Of a stretch of 64,000 bases of DNA, positions 34,060-42,974 are shown piece after piece. The number at the start of each line of letters is the position of its first letter. The stretch's first letter is position 1. This DNA is from Erysipelotrichaceae bacterium (lineage in GTDB: Bacteria > Bacillota_I > Bacilli_A > Erysipelotrichales > Erysipelotrichaceae), in contig JAFRVK010000036.1 of assembly GCA_017441765.1 (NCBI GenBank), forward strand, positions 1-64,000, given 5' to 3'. The position numbers were made by a program, and so were the translations under genes. The notes under the pieces are model-generated. The model was not told the DNA's origin. It made no database searches and saw only the letters and a list, made by a program, of their open reading frames with translations.

Positions 34060-34751
34060 TTGAACACCTCCCTGAAATACTCATCGACACTCTTTCCGGT
34101 AGAATCACGCAGTTCATCGACATTCTGATGAAGAACGACTTTTCCTTCCTTGAGGAAGATCGCTTCATCCAGGACACTCTCCACATCGGCGATCAGGTGC
34201 GTAGAGATCAGCACCGTAGCCGTTTCATCGTAATTCGAGATGATCGTCCTCAGAATATAGTCTCTGGCAGCCGGATCAACTCCCGCAATCGGTTCATCCA
34301 GGAGATACAGTTTTGCATGCCTTGACATCGTCAGGATCAGCTGTACCTTTTCTTTCGTACCCTTGGACATCTTCTTTAAAGGCATATCATAATCGATATT
34401 CAGCGAGTTCAGCATCTCTTGAGCTCTCTCTGCATCGAAGTCGCCATAGAAGTCCTGATACATTTCCAGCAGGTCTTTTGTCTTCATCCAGTCCGGCAGA
34501 TAGTTCCTGTCCGGCAGATAAGACACCATGGCCTTGGTCTCGGGCGAAGGAAGCTCTCCGCAGATCCTGACTTCGCCTTCCGTCGGAACCAGCAGTCTTG
34601 AAGCAAGCTTGATCAAAGTCGTCTTGCCTGATCCGTTCGGTCCCAATAATCCTATGATCCTGCCCTCTTCAAGATGCAGGTCAACGTTATCTAGCGCTTT
34701 GACTGAACCATAGTACTTGCATAAACCGTTACATACCATTGTTTCCATCAT
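34053..34751 (-). CDS. ABC transporter ATPase (YtrB-like)
   Basis: A 232-residue ATPase: Walker A LLGPNGSGKTT, the Q-loop replaced by a SYLPDRNYLPDW segment, signature KMSKGTKEKVQL, Walker B LYLLDEP and H-loop STHLI. SKGTKEKV in place of LSGGQ is normal for this subfamily. The gene starts within the regulator stop codon as ATGA, with GGAGGAG five bases upstream. It energises the neighbouring six-helix permease. Confidence 0.92.
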   Translation of the reverse strand: MMETMVCNGLCKYYGSVKALDNVDLHLEEGRIIGLLGPNGSGKTTLIKLASRLLVPTEGEVRICGELPSPETKAMVSYLPDRNYLPDWMKTKDLLEMYQDFYGDFDAERAQEMLNSLNIDYDMPLKKMSKGTKEKVQLILTMSRHAKLYLLDEPIAGVDPAARDYILRTIISNYDETATVLISTHLIADVESVLDEAIFLKEGKVVLHQNVDELRDSTGKSVDEYFREVFKC

Positions 34752-35113
34752 TGTTTCTCCTCCCACTTGTTTACAGCATCTTTGATCATCTGATCATCCA
34801 TGCCCATCTTTCTTAGATTCGCAAACATCTCGGCGATATAGCTGCCGCTGATGTCGCTGCGTAATTCCTCGATATCTTTCTCATCGATACTGACATAACG
34901 CCCGCTGGTCCGTTCACTCTGGACCAGTCCCTGCCGTTCCAGTTCCGCAAATGCTTTCTGGACCGTATTCGGATTGACTCCGAGTTCCATGGCCAGGTCT
35001 CTTACCGCCGGCAGTTTATCACCGCTGTGATACTTGCCTGCCACGATATCGGTCTTCAGGATATTGATGATCTGCAGATAGATAGGAATATCATCAGCAA
35101 ATTTCCATGTCAT
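34748..35113 (-). CDS. GntR-family regulator, YtrA subfamily
   Basis: A 121-residue regulator. The GntR winged helix (about 10-75) includes GDKLPAVRDLAMELGVNPNTVQKAFAELERQGLV, and the short C-terminal dimerisation helices are those of the YtrA subfamily, which has no large ligand domain. It probably represses its own operon from the palindrome just upstream and is released by envelope stress. AAGGA is nine bases before the ATG. Confidence 0.92.
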   Translation of the reverse strand: MTWKFADDIPIYLQIINILKTDIVAGKYHSGDKLPAVRDLAMELGVNPNTVQKAFAELERQGLVQSERTSGRYVSIDEKDIEELRSDISGSYIAEMFANLRKMGMDDQMIKDAVNKWEEKQ

Positions 35114-35129
35114 AGTCGTAGATCCTTTC

Positions 35130-35155
35130 TATTGTATTAATACACTAATACAATA
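35130..35155. promoter_or_regulatory. Palindromic operator of the GntR-ABC operon
   Basis: TATTGTATTA (35130-35139) and TAATACAATA (35146-35155) are perfect inverted copies around ATACAC. Nested inside is the palindrome TGTATTAATACA (35133-35144). GTAT...ATAC symmetry is typical of YtrA-subfamily operators. It lies 17 bases before the regulator ATG. Confidence 0.75.
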
Positions 35156-35182
35156 ACACATCATTATATGACTGTCAAGCAT

Positions 35183-35213
35183 AAAAAAAGGAGAAGTTGT
35201 TCTGACTTCTCCT
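35183..35213 (-). terminator. Terminator of the 43.8-35.2 kb catabolic operon
   Basis: AGGAGAAGT and ACTTCTCCT pair around seven bases; the transcribed strand continues with seven T. Confidence 0.85.
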
Positions 35214-35242
35214 GTATGATCGGATACTAATAATAGTATATG

Positions 35243-36892
35243 TTATGATTCGATAACGATCTTTCCGTCTTTTCTGCGGAACTGTTTTGCGAACTGGTAG
35301 GCATAACGGTTCGTGAACGGACGGATCTCGTGTTTGTGTTCGGTGATCGCAATCAGGCAGGTGTAGCAGTTGCCGTCTTTGGAATCAAAGTAATGAGCGA
35401 AATACTGGCTGTCCGGGAACATCTCATCGTGGAGTTCTTCCACTTTCTCGCCTTTGCAGCCCATATACGGATCTGCCCAGCTGTCCTTGTCTTCGATCTT
35501 CAGATCGAAATCCTGTTTGAGATCGTTGACCTGTGCCAGATACTTGATCCTGGCGACAGCGCGGTCATGCTGGAAAGGAAGCTCGACAAGAGGGGAAGCG
35601 ACACCGCCCACATACAGCAACGGTACCATGACATCCTGATTGATGTTTTCGGTATGACCGAAGAAGCAGTTCATACCCGGATAATCCACGGCATCCATCG
35701 GCAGCAGACACGCAAAACGTTCCGGACACTGCTGGAAGAGATCCCAGCTCTTGATACCGCCCATCGAGAAACCGGTCGCATAGATCTTCTCTTCATCGAT
35801 CGCGTATTCTTCTTTCAGATGATCGATCAGGGAAACGACCTCCAGTGCGGATACATTCATATGCATCTCCACCGCTACCGTGATGAAACCTTCTTCCTGA
35901 CCGATTTCCGGCCACTCTGCAAGAGATGCGGTCGCGATCGCCGTATCGCCTCCGCCATGGAATACCAGCATCAACGGGTGTTTCTCGTTATGTACATCAA
36001 GGTTCTTGTCATAGAAGGTCACATAACCGACCTTGTGTTCCGTATTGCGCATGAACGGGCCTTTACGGAAACTCTGGTTGTCTTCGGCGATCGGCAGCAT
36101 CACGGATTCCGCTTTGCAGACGATGCCTTCCTGGTCATAGTTGTACGCCTTCATGATCCGGCCGACCCAGCGGCGGTAGCTTCCGACATATTCCTGGAAA
36201 TCACGCTCCAGATTCAGGTCATCTCTGACCAGAACATCTTCGCAGTATTCTTTCAGGATCGCATTCTGTTCCTCGCTGTTATTGATGGAAACCACATGGA
36301 TATCCGTCTTCTCCGGTTCAGGCAGGACAGAGAGGTCTTTCAAAGTTACGCAGACCGGCGTCACATCCGCGGTACCCAGATCGCCCATCAGGATATTGCC
36401 GCTGACTTTCTTCAGATAATGCTTTGCCAGATAATCGGCACCAGTTCCGAAGCCATAGGCATACATCCTGACGCAGGAACCGAGGATATTGTAGGTCTGT
36501 TCATCCGGGATCGCTTCATTCTTCATGACCGCAAGGCCATCCCGGAAATTCATCTGAGCGATGCCAAGATTGGCAGTGACAGCTTCATAGGCTCCCTTTT
36601 CTTCCTCTGTCCAGTTCTCGCCTTTCGGATTCACCAGCGCGATACCGACGCCATTTTCCATAGCGGCTTTTTTCAGTCCGCTCTGTTCGATCAGCCTCTT
36701 TAATCCGACGAAATCGACTTTCTGATCCGGAAAGACCAGGAAGGTCGGGCCTGTGAATCCGTAGTTGATCAGATTAGACTGGATCTCGTTTGCGGGTTGG
36801 GTATAGAGGATCTGATAGCCCTGATCCTCGAACTCATAGTAGATGTCGCCATTATCGGTGGTGATCATCTTTTTGATCTGTTTAAATGCCAT
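35243..36892 (-). CDS. Two-domain alpha/beta hydrolase (PHB-depolymerase/feruloyl-esterase-like)
   Basis: A 549-residue protein. The N-terminal 270 residues form a divergent alpha/beta domain containing YGFGTGADYLAKHY where a nucleophile elbow would be, but with Thr at the Ser position. The C-terminal half is a full hydrolase: oxyanion strand MLVFHGGGDT, nucleophile elbow ATGFSMGGIKSWD and a likely catalytic His in EHKHEI. No signal peptide. It resembles a tandem pair in which one copy became structural. It ends an operon of esterases and a sugar phosphorylase. Substrate unknown; an acylated sugar or ester-linked phenolic is plausible. Confidence 0.8.
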   Translation of the reverse strand: MAFKQIKKMITTDNGDIYYEFEDQGYQILYTQPANEIQSNLINYGFTGPTFLVFPDQKVDFVGLKRLIEQSGLKKAAMENGVGIALVNPKGENWTEEEKGAYEAVTANLGIAQMNFRDGLAVMKNEAIPDEQTYNILGSCVRMYAYGFGTGADYLAKHYLKKVSGNILMGDLGTADVTPVCVTLKDLSVLPEPEKTDIHVVSINNSEEQNAILKEYCEDVLVRDDLNLERDFQEYVGSYRRWVGRIMKAYNYDQEGIVCKAESVMLPIAEDNQSFRKGPFMRNTEHKVGYVTFYDKNLDVHNEKHPLMLVFHGGGDTAIATASLAEWPEIGQEEGFITVAVEMHMNVSALEVVSLIDHLKEEYAIDEEKIYATGFSMGGIKSWDLFQQCPERFACLLPMDAVDYPGMNCFFGHTENINQDVMVPLLYVGGVASPLVELPFQHDRAVARIKYLAQVNDLKQDFDLKIEDKDSWADPYMGCKGEKVEELHDEMFPDSQYFAHYFDSKDGNCYTCLIAITEHKHEIRPFTNRYAYQFAKQFRRKDGKIVIES

Positions 36893-36893
36893 A

Positions 36894-38561
36894 TCAATAC
36901 TCCTTTTCTATCTCATAAGTATCTTTCGCCAGATCGGCTTTCAATGCGACTTTACCTGCGGCATTCTGCCAGCAGATCATCAACACAGAACCATCACACT
37001 CCACATTAATATCCGCATCTTCGGTAAAGATCGGGCAGGTATTGCGGAAACGCAGCAGTTCCAGCTGCTTCTGAACCACATCTTCCTTCAGCAGCGCTTC
37101 GGCATCCTGCAATGATAGGTTGGTCCGGTTGATCTCCTTATGTCCGCCGACACCTGCACGCTTCATCGCTTCATAGTCGTTCTTTCCGGCAAAAAGATCC
37201 AGATACCAGATCTGCGGCTTGCCCGGCATGAACATCTGTATCGCCCGTGCCGTCAGCATTCTCTGATCGCTCTCACCCAGTGCCGAATAGTAGGTCGCGT
37301 TGACCTGATAGTAGACATTCTTGGCGCCATGGAGGTCTTTGACATAGCCTCCTCTGCCGACGACCGCATCGATCAGATTCTGTATATCCTCTTCCGGCAG
37401 CAAGCCTTTAAGATCCAATAGCGGTATGCCATCGTGGCAGCCCAGCATGTTTACGGTACGGATCCTGTTTTCCGTGATCTCATCGATCCATTTCTTCAGA
37501 TAGGTTCCATTCTTTCTTAGGAACGCATCGATCAAGAGACCCGGCAGGAAGAAGTCATAGACCATATAGCCTTTATCCGCCAGTAGTTTGTATGTCTTCT
37601 CTCCATAGGATGCATGGATCTCCGGCAGCAATGTCAAACCTAATCCGGAAGCGATTTCGTCGATCTTCTGCAAGAGTTCCCAGGTTCCCGGATCATTGAG
37701 GAAGTTGCGTTCCCCGACTTCTTTCGGAGCATAGGCGAAGGCATCCAGCCTGACGATCGCAACACCGTAGTCGGAGAGTTTCTTTAACGTATCGCGGTAG
37801 TAATCCCAGACCAGAGGGGACTTGATATTCAGGTCCATCTGACCCAGATAGCTTCGATGCGCATTGAGATATTCCTTGATTGCAGGAAGATAGCGGTTCT
37901 GATCGCCTAGATCCAGTTCTTCCAGAGATACTTTATTCTCTAATGCTTCATTGACGTTTCTGCTTACAGATAAAGCAGTTTCATACTGCATATCCAGTTC
38001 CCTGACCAGAGCCAGAGGATCGACCGGATTGTAGATCACTTCCTGATAGAAGGTATTCCAGTAAGGCACATCCCGCCCGTCCGGGAAACGTACCATCAAT
38101 ATAGGCAATCCCGCCTTCCTAAAAAACATGTCTTTGATGATTTCCGGATCCGGTACGATATAGCCTTCCTCGCTCATCGTTCCATGACCATCCCAGAACT
38201 TGTTCCAATCGATAAAGAAATCGCGGTACTTGGATTCATCTCCGTTGCGGATGATGTCCTGGAACTGATGGGATAACACAGAAATGTGGTTTAGGATGAA
38301 ATCCATCATAAGGTCGATATTCAGTTTGTGAAGATCATCGATATCCTGCGGAGAAGCGTAAGTTTCGCTCAATTCATAATCGATCAGAGAAAAGCCTCTG
38401 TCCAGATCCGTATTGAAGACGCTTGGCAGGATGTAGAAGGAACGGAATACATCTTTGAATTCCGGCCGCTTCAGCAGTGTGACGATATCGGACAGCTTGC
38501 CTCCGACTGAATCGGGATAGGCATTCAGCAGGGTCCCGATCCCCATTTTTCTTTGTTCCAT
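36894..38561 (-). CDS. GH13_18 sugar phosphorylase (sucrose-phosphorylase-like)
   Basis: A 555-residue alpha-amylase-superfamily enzyme of the phosphorylase subfamily. Nucleophile Asp273 (IVRLDAFAYAP), acid/base Glu314 (LLPEIH) and Asp377 (LGCHDGIP) are all present, as is the family hallmark near PGKPQIWYLDLFAGKND. GH13_18 enzymes split sucrose or glucosyl-glycerate/glycerol with phosphate, giving glucose 1-phosphate. Between residues about 185 and 245 is an additional helical stretch, which moves the nucleophile about 80 positions later than in the standard enzyme of about 500 residues. Aglycone specificity cannot be read from sequence. It probably acts after the esterases have deacylated the substrate. 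Confidence 0.88.
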   Translation of the reverse strand: MEQRKMGIGTLLNAYPDSVGGKLSDIVTLLKRPEFKDVFRSFYILPSVFNTDLDRGFSLIDYELSETYASPQDIDDLHKLNIDLMMDFILNHISVLSHQFQDIIRNGDESKYRDFFIDWNKFWDGHGTMSEEGYIVPDPEIIKDMFFRKAGLPILMVRFPDGRDVPYWNTFYQEVIYNPVDPLALVRELDMQYETALSVSRNVNEALENKVSLEELDLGDQNRYLPAIKEYLNAHRSYLGQMDLNIKSPLVWDYYRDTLKKLSDYGVAIVRLDAFAYAPKEVGERNFLNDPGTWELLQKIDEIASGLGLTLLPEIHASYGEKTYKLLADKGYMVYDFFLPGLLIDAFLRKNGTYLKKWIDEITENRIRTVNMLGCHDGIPLLDLKGLLPEEDIQNLIDAVVGRGGYVKDLHGAKNVYYQVNATYYSALGESDQRMLTARAIQMFMPGKPQIWYLDLFAGKNDYEAMKRAGVGGHKEINRTNLSLQDAEALLKEDVVQKQLELLRFRNTCPIFTEDADINVECDGSVLMICWQNAAGKVALKADLAKDTYEIEKEY

Positions 38562-38570
38562 AATTGTCTC

Positions 38571-39482
38571 CTAAAAGGTTTCAGGATCCAGGAAATCACC
38601 GCTCTTGGAAAGGATGATCTTCGCTGTCTTGGCCCGTTCCATGAGCTCTGCCTGTTCGATTTCCAGGACCATCGTCGTAAACGCAGAATCCGTCTTCCCG
38701 TCACGGGCACGCAGACGCCGGTGTTCCCTGGTCTCTTCCGGAGTGGAATTCAGCAGGATCGGAATATCCACGCCATGAAGATCCTTGTTGCCGCCATGGG
38801 TCCATTCGATGATCAGGACATCGGTATCGCTGAAGTCGATTTCATCGTACCAGCGTTCTTCTTCCGTACGTCCCATGCGTTTGAGATAGATCTTCTCCTG
38901 AGCGTTTCTAAAGGCTTCCAGGATCGCATTCAGCTGTTCATAGTCCTGTTCCTTCGGCGTTCCTAAATAATGGCTCAATGCTTCTCTTCCGGCTTTCTGG
39001 TAAGCAGAGAGCCATGGATATTCATTCACCTTGGCAGGATCCGGATCGGTCTCGTTTGCCCAGAGTTCATCCAGTGTTTTCTGCACCTCAGGCGTATAGT
39101 CTCCCGAAGCGGCCAGCCCTTTCAGACCTTCGCTTCGGAAGATCGACAGACGTTCCGCATCGTTATACAAAGGGATGCGTCTCGGATAATTGTCTCCTGA
39201 CAGGACATAAGCCTTGATACCGCTGTCATTCAGATAATATGCAAGTAAAGAAGCAATCTCGCTCTTGCCTACCCCGGATCCTCCGAATACGGAAAGAACG
39301 ACCTTGTCTCTGTCTTTGTATCCTTTCAGTTCTTCCAGCAATGCAGGAAAAATCTTTGTCGCTTTATATACATGCTCCTCACCGATCTTGATCTTGTCTC
39401 CCGGCATATCGCCATGAGGCATATTCTCCGTCAACGCGGGAGCTTTCCAGTCGGTGATGCGTTCCAGTTTCTCCTTCAGCAT
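38571..39482 (-). CDS. P-loop small-molecule kinase (APS/uridine-kinase-like)
   Basis: A 303-residue protein with Walker A FGGSGVGKSEIAS (about 66-78), followed by GDNYPRRIP, resembling the substrate loop of uridine or adenylylsulfate kinases, and IIEWTHGG as a Walker-B-like strand. RRLRARDGKTD is a likely lid. The usual APS-kinase length is about 200, so the extra sequence (about 95-190) may set specificity. In this operon a sugar or glycerate-type acceptor is more likely than APS, but that is inference. Confidence 0.72.
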   Translation of the reverse strand: MLKEKLERITDWKAPALTENMPHGDMPGDKIKIGEEHVYKATKIFPALLEELKGYKDRDKVVLSVFGGSGVGKSEIASLLAYYLNDSGIKAYVLSGDNYPRRIPLYNDAERLSIFRSEGLKGLAASGDYTPEVQKTLDELWANETDPDPAKVNEYPWLSAYQKAGREALSHYLGTPKEQDYEQLNAILEAFRNAQEKIYLKRMGRTEEERWYDEIDFSDTDVLIIEWTHGGNKDLHGVDIPILLNSTPEETREHRRLRARDGKTDSAFTTMVLEIEQAELMERAKTAKIILSKSGDFLDPETF

Positions 39483-39483
39483 A

Positions 39484-40572
39484 TCATTCTCCTAAAACGA
39501 ACTTGCGGATATAGGCAGCCAGTTCCTTGCCCATACGTGCATGCGTCTTGGCCGACGGATGTCCGGCAGCGCCATATCCTTCGAACATCATATTGATCGG
39601 AATATATTCGAAGCAGCAGATCTTCTCATCTCCTGTTTCCGATTTGATCTCATTCACGACATCACGGATATGATAGTAGAGATAGTAATCCATCGAACCC
39701 AGGCTGCAGCAGATATAGGTATCTGGACCGTTCAGCTCTCTTACCTGTTGAACGAATGCCTTGTACTGTTTGTGGAACCAGTTCTCCATTGCTTCGATCT
39801 GATTGAAATCACGATAGAAACGGATCGGGTTGGAATCGTTGGTGCCCAGGTTGATCACGACGATATCGTTGTGATGTTTCTTGAAATCCCAGTCTTCGAG
39901 ATCCTTGCCGTACTTCTTGGCATACATCTCATCGGTGTAGCGGTAGATGTCGTCCATCGCGTGCATCGGGAACATCGGGTGTTCCGGGTTGGAGGCGCTG
40001 ATTCCGGATTCGCAGACCATCGAGAAATCATAACCCAGTTCCCTGGCAGCCAGCGCTCCATAAGTGATCCAGCCGTTCTCTTCCATCGTTTTGAATTCGA
40101 AAGCGTTGTTCGGAGCTTCGTTTCCGTAACCACAGGTGATCGAATCGCCGATAATCTCCATGACCGGTCTGTCATCTTCGACTTTAAAGATTTCGCCGTC
40201 GGTTTCCAGTTCTGCGAACGCCATTTTGCCTCTGGCATTTTCCGAAAGTTTCATGACACGCAAGGTCTCGCTCTTTTCTTCCGTGCTCTCCCAGAGGGTG
40301 ACCCACTGTTCGCTTTCTCTGCATTCATAACGGAAGGTCAGTTCATCCCCGATCGCTACGGCAACACAAGGCCAGTCTGCCGGCGGCTGAGGCATGCCGG
40401 GGAAACCCTCGAGTTGATCGGAATCCGCCAGGATTCTCGCTTTCAGATAGGTTCCCTTGACACCCAGGCTGAAACCGGAACAGGACCAGTCGCAGTATAA
40501 GGCCTGTTTCTCTTCATCATAGACAGTACGTCCATGGATCTTCAGCAAGGGCATGATTTCTTTGATCAGCAT
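39484..40572 (-). CDS. SGNH/GDSL esterase, CE2-like with N-terminal beta domain
   Basis: A 362-residue two-domain esterase. The first 125 residues are a beta-rich jelly-roll-like domain; the SGNH hydrolase follows with block I IIGDSITCGYG (nucleophile Ser), a Gly in SGISAS, block III VVINLGTNDS, and catalytic His in AAGHPSAKTH. The order matches carbohydrate esterase family 2, which removes acetyl groups from sugars. No signal peptide is present, whereas many CE2 enzymes are secreted, so it should work inside the cell. AGGAGG-type site seven bases upstream. Confidence 0.85.
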   Translation of the reverse strand: MLIKEIMPLLKIHGRTVYDEEKQALYCDWSCSGFSLGVKGTYLKARILADSDQLEGFPGMPQPPADWPCVAVAIGDELTFRYECRESEQWVTLWESTEEKSETLRVMKLSENARGKMAFAELETDGEIFKVEDDRPVMEIIGDSITCGYGNEAPNNAFEFKTMEENGWITYGALAARELGYDFSMVCESGISASNPEHPMFPMHAMDDIYRYTDEMYAKKYGKDLEDWDFKKHHNDIVVINLGTNDSNPIRFYRDFNQIEAMENWFHKQYKAFVQQVRELNGPDTYICCSLGSMDYYLYYHIRDVVNEIKSETGDEKICCFEYIPINMMFEGYGAAGHPSAKTHARMGKELAAYIRKFVLGE

Positions 40573-40575
40573 TCT

Positions 40576-41442
40576 TTATTCTCCTCCTTTGACGATAAAG
40601 TCATACATATCTTCACTTGGTACATAAGTCACTTCAAGTTCGTTCTTTAACAGTTCACTCAGCCAGTCTTTCATGTATCTCATTCCAAGCTCTTCCCAGT
40701 TGAAATGCCCGATACAGATGGCTGCTTTATTCTTGCCCAGCTGCTTCGCATCACGGATATAGGACAAGACCGTCCAGTCAGTGACCTCACCCGGAATGAT
40801 GAGATCGACATCCTTTTCCAGCGATTCGATGATGCTGACCGAATACTCTCCGGTCCGTCCGTCTTTCTTGTGATACTCGTTCGGGAACAGATGTCCGACC
40901 AGAGCGATCTTTCTGACAACGGCTTCCGGATCACCGACGATACGTGCCCCGTTGAGTCCGATCTTTTCGATCAGTTCCTTTGCAACATCTTTCACTTTCA
41001 TCGGTTGCACATCGATGATGAAATGTGCAAACAGACCGGTATCGAGATCCACATGGGAATTCTCTTCCCAACCCATATACTTCAGTACGCCGGTAAAAAT
41101 GGCATCCGGCTGATGGGCATGCATATGATCGTGATCGCGCCAGATGGCGATCCCATGTTCATCGAGCAGTTTCCGCTTTTCCTCGTAGACTTCGTTCGGA
41201 AAGTCTACGAACCATCCGTTCTGATCTGCCGAAGTATAGAAGGTCGGTTCATGGACCACGATCAGGTTCGCATTCAGTTCGATCGCCTTGCGGATGACAT
41301 TGATGGTCGGAACCATCGCCGTGACCACTCCGGTACATTCCGCTTCCGGATCGCCGCACTTGTAGGCATCGCAGCCATCGTAGCTGTCCGGAAAACGGGG
41401 ATGGTAATCAAGGATCTTGTTGATGACGTCTTTAATTTTCAT
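40576..41442 (-). CDS. NIF3-like dinuclear-metal protein
   Basis: A 288-residue NIF3/YqfO-type protein. Visible metal-ligand regions are VVHEPTFY, WRDHDHMHAH, a Glu in IPGEVTDW and a His in GHFNWEELG. The widespread NIF3 family has GTP cyclohydrolase-like fold, and its function is unsettled. Within a catabolic operon it may be a hydrolase for a cyclic or phosphorylated intermediate. Start chosen at ATG with GAGGT eight bases upstream, just after the esterase gene stop. Confidence 0.85.
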   Translation of the reverse strand: MKIKDVINKILDYHPRFPDSYDGCDAYKCGDPEAECTGVVTAMVPTINVIRKAIELNANLIVVHEPTFYTSADQNGWFVDFPNEVYEEKRKLLDEHGIAIWRDHDHMHAHQPDAIFTGVLKYMGWEENSHVDLDTGLFAHFIIDVQPMKVKDVAKELIEKIGLNGARIVGDPEAVVRKIALVGHLFPNEYHKKDGRTGEYSVSIIESLEKDVDLIIPGEVTDWTVLSYIRDAKQLGKNKAAICIGHFNWEELGMRYMKDWLSELLKNELEVTYVPSEDMYDFIVKGGE

Positions 41443-41444
41443 CG

Positions 41445-42974
41445 TTACACCTCACAGGTAAAGCCAAAGGCCGGCTGACCTTCGGAATTATACAAGACCG
41501 CAACACAGTAATTGCTGTAGCAGTAAGAAACAGTTACTTTTTCTGTGAAGAAACCTTTCAGGATCAGTTCATCTTTGTCTGTTTCATAATCATAATCGAT
41601 GGCCCGATCCTGTTCTTCAAGGAACAGATATTTTTTCAGGTCTCCTGCTGTTTTCAGACCATCGGCACAGTGATCGAAACGGATCACGATCCGATGCTCT
41701 TCTCTTCTGGCTTCCACGAAACGCGGACAGTCTGCGGTCAGTGATTCATCGCCATAGCTGTGTTTCATTACGATGCGTCCAAGCCGTTCACCGACGATCT
41801 TCTTGTGACGGGGATGGATATTGTATTCTTCTCCGGCATCCAGGATACAGATCTCGTAGACTTCAGGCAGGGCCTTGGAAGCGGCATACTGTTTCTCACG
41901 CATGATGTGATAGCGTTTCGCTGCCGTGATGCCGACACCCCGGAATGGAGCCAGTTCTACCTGATAGAAAGGCAGTTCTTCCTTCCATAACTTGCGCCAG
42001 CTTCGGATCATCGTTATCATGCTTTCATCGTAACAGTCGATCCTCTCTCGGGCGTCATCATCCTCTCCCTGATACCACAGGAAGCCTCTGATCGCATACG
42101 GAGCGACTTTCTTCAGCATATTCTCATACAAAGCGGAATGTTTCACTGCCGATAACGGAGAGATCGTAAAGGCATTCCAGAGGCTCGGATCCGGCTTCGG
42201 CATACTTCCCAAATTCTTGAAGAATTCACTCATGTCTTCACCCATCATGAACCTGTCGTTGAATTCCTGCATCTCTTTGGTAGGAAGAGGCACAGGCTTG
42301 GCTGCGCTCTCATAGTATTTGCGTAAATCGATCTGTTTCAGGCTTTCTTCGTATTCCTCGAAGATGGGTCTGAGTTTCTCGTTTGCTTCGAGATCTTCCA
42401 GAGCCGTCCAGGCTGCCGCAGGCGTTCCGCCCCAGTTGCAGCTGATGATCCCGACAGGAACCTTCAGTTTCTCGCGCAGGATCCTGCCCATATACATTCC
42501 TACCGCACTGAACATGATCCGTTCATCTTCCTCTTTCCAGCGTCTCCAGAAGCCGTGTTCAGGAAGGATTTCTTTTTCCTGATAGCCCAAAAAAGGCGTC
42601 TGCGGGCAGGTGAAGCAGCGCAGATATTCGTCATCTTCTGTGCTTAAAGCTTCCTCACGGTCAAAATCATATTTGAGGATGAACTCCATATTGGACTGAC
42701 CGCCTGCCAGCCAGACTTCACCGATCGCGATATCTCTGAAGCAGATCTCTTCATCCAGCTTTTTTGATTTTACGATGAGCGTAGTCTTATCAATCGCTTC
42801 CATCGGATCGAAGCACACTTCAAAACGGCCATTCACGGTTTCTGTCTTTTTTTCAACGCCGTTCAATGCGACAGTGATCTCATCATTATTGACGGAAGTC
42901 CCCCAGACAGGAATGTTCTTCCCTTGCTGCAGGACCATGTGCTCGCCAAATAATTGACCCAACTGGAGTTTCAT
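41445..42974 (-). CDS. Sialate O-acetylesterase-like (SASA) esterase
   Basis: A 509-residue SASA-family hydrolase. The nucleophile is in LAGGQSNMEF (near residue 95), the catalytic Asp/His partner region is in WYQGEDDA, and flanking beta-sandwich domains occur at both ends. The family removes O-acetyl groups from sialic acid or xylo-oligosaccharides. No signal peptide, so it should be cytoplasmic. It is encoded between an alpha/beta hydrolase and the NIF3 protein with only two bases between genes, pointing to one transcript. Confidence 0.88.
   Translation of the reverse strand: MKLQLGQLFGEHMVLQQGKNIPVWGTSVNNDEITVALNGVEKKTETVNGRFEVCFDPMEAIDKTTLIVKSKKLDEEICFRDIAIGEVWLAGGQSNMEFILKYDFDREEALSTEDDEYLRCFTCPQTPFLGYQEKEILPEHGFWRRWKEEDERIMFSAVGMYMGRILREKLKVPVGIISCNWGGTPAAAWTALEDLEANEKLRPIFEEYEESLKQIDLRKYYESAAKPVPLPTKEMQEFNDRFMMGEDMSEFFKNLGSMPKPDPSLWNAFTISPLSAVKHSALYENMLKKVAPYAIRGFLWYQGEDDDARERIDCYDESMITMIRSWRKLWKEELPFYQVELAPFRGVGITAAKRYHIMREKQYAASKALPEVYEICILDAGEEYNIHPRHKKIVGERLGRIVMKHSYGDESLTADCPRFVEARREEHRIVIRFDHCADGLKTAGDLKKYLFLEEQDRAIDYDYETDKDELILKGFFTEKVTVSYCYSNYCVAVLYNSEGQPAFGFTCEV

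Noticed and set aside
35330-36703. 457-codon frame antisense to the two-domain hydrolase
   Set aside because: Low stop frequency on the antisense strand of this genome produces many such frames; no domain or ribosome site.
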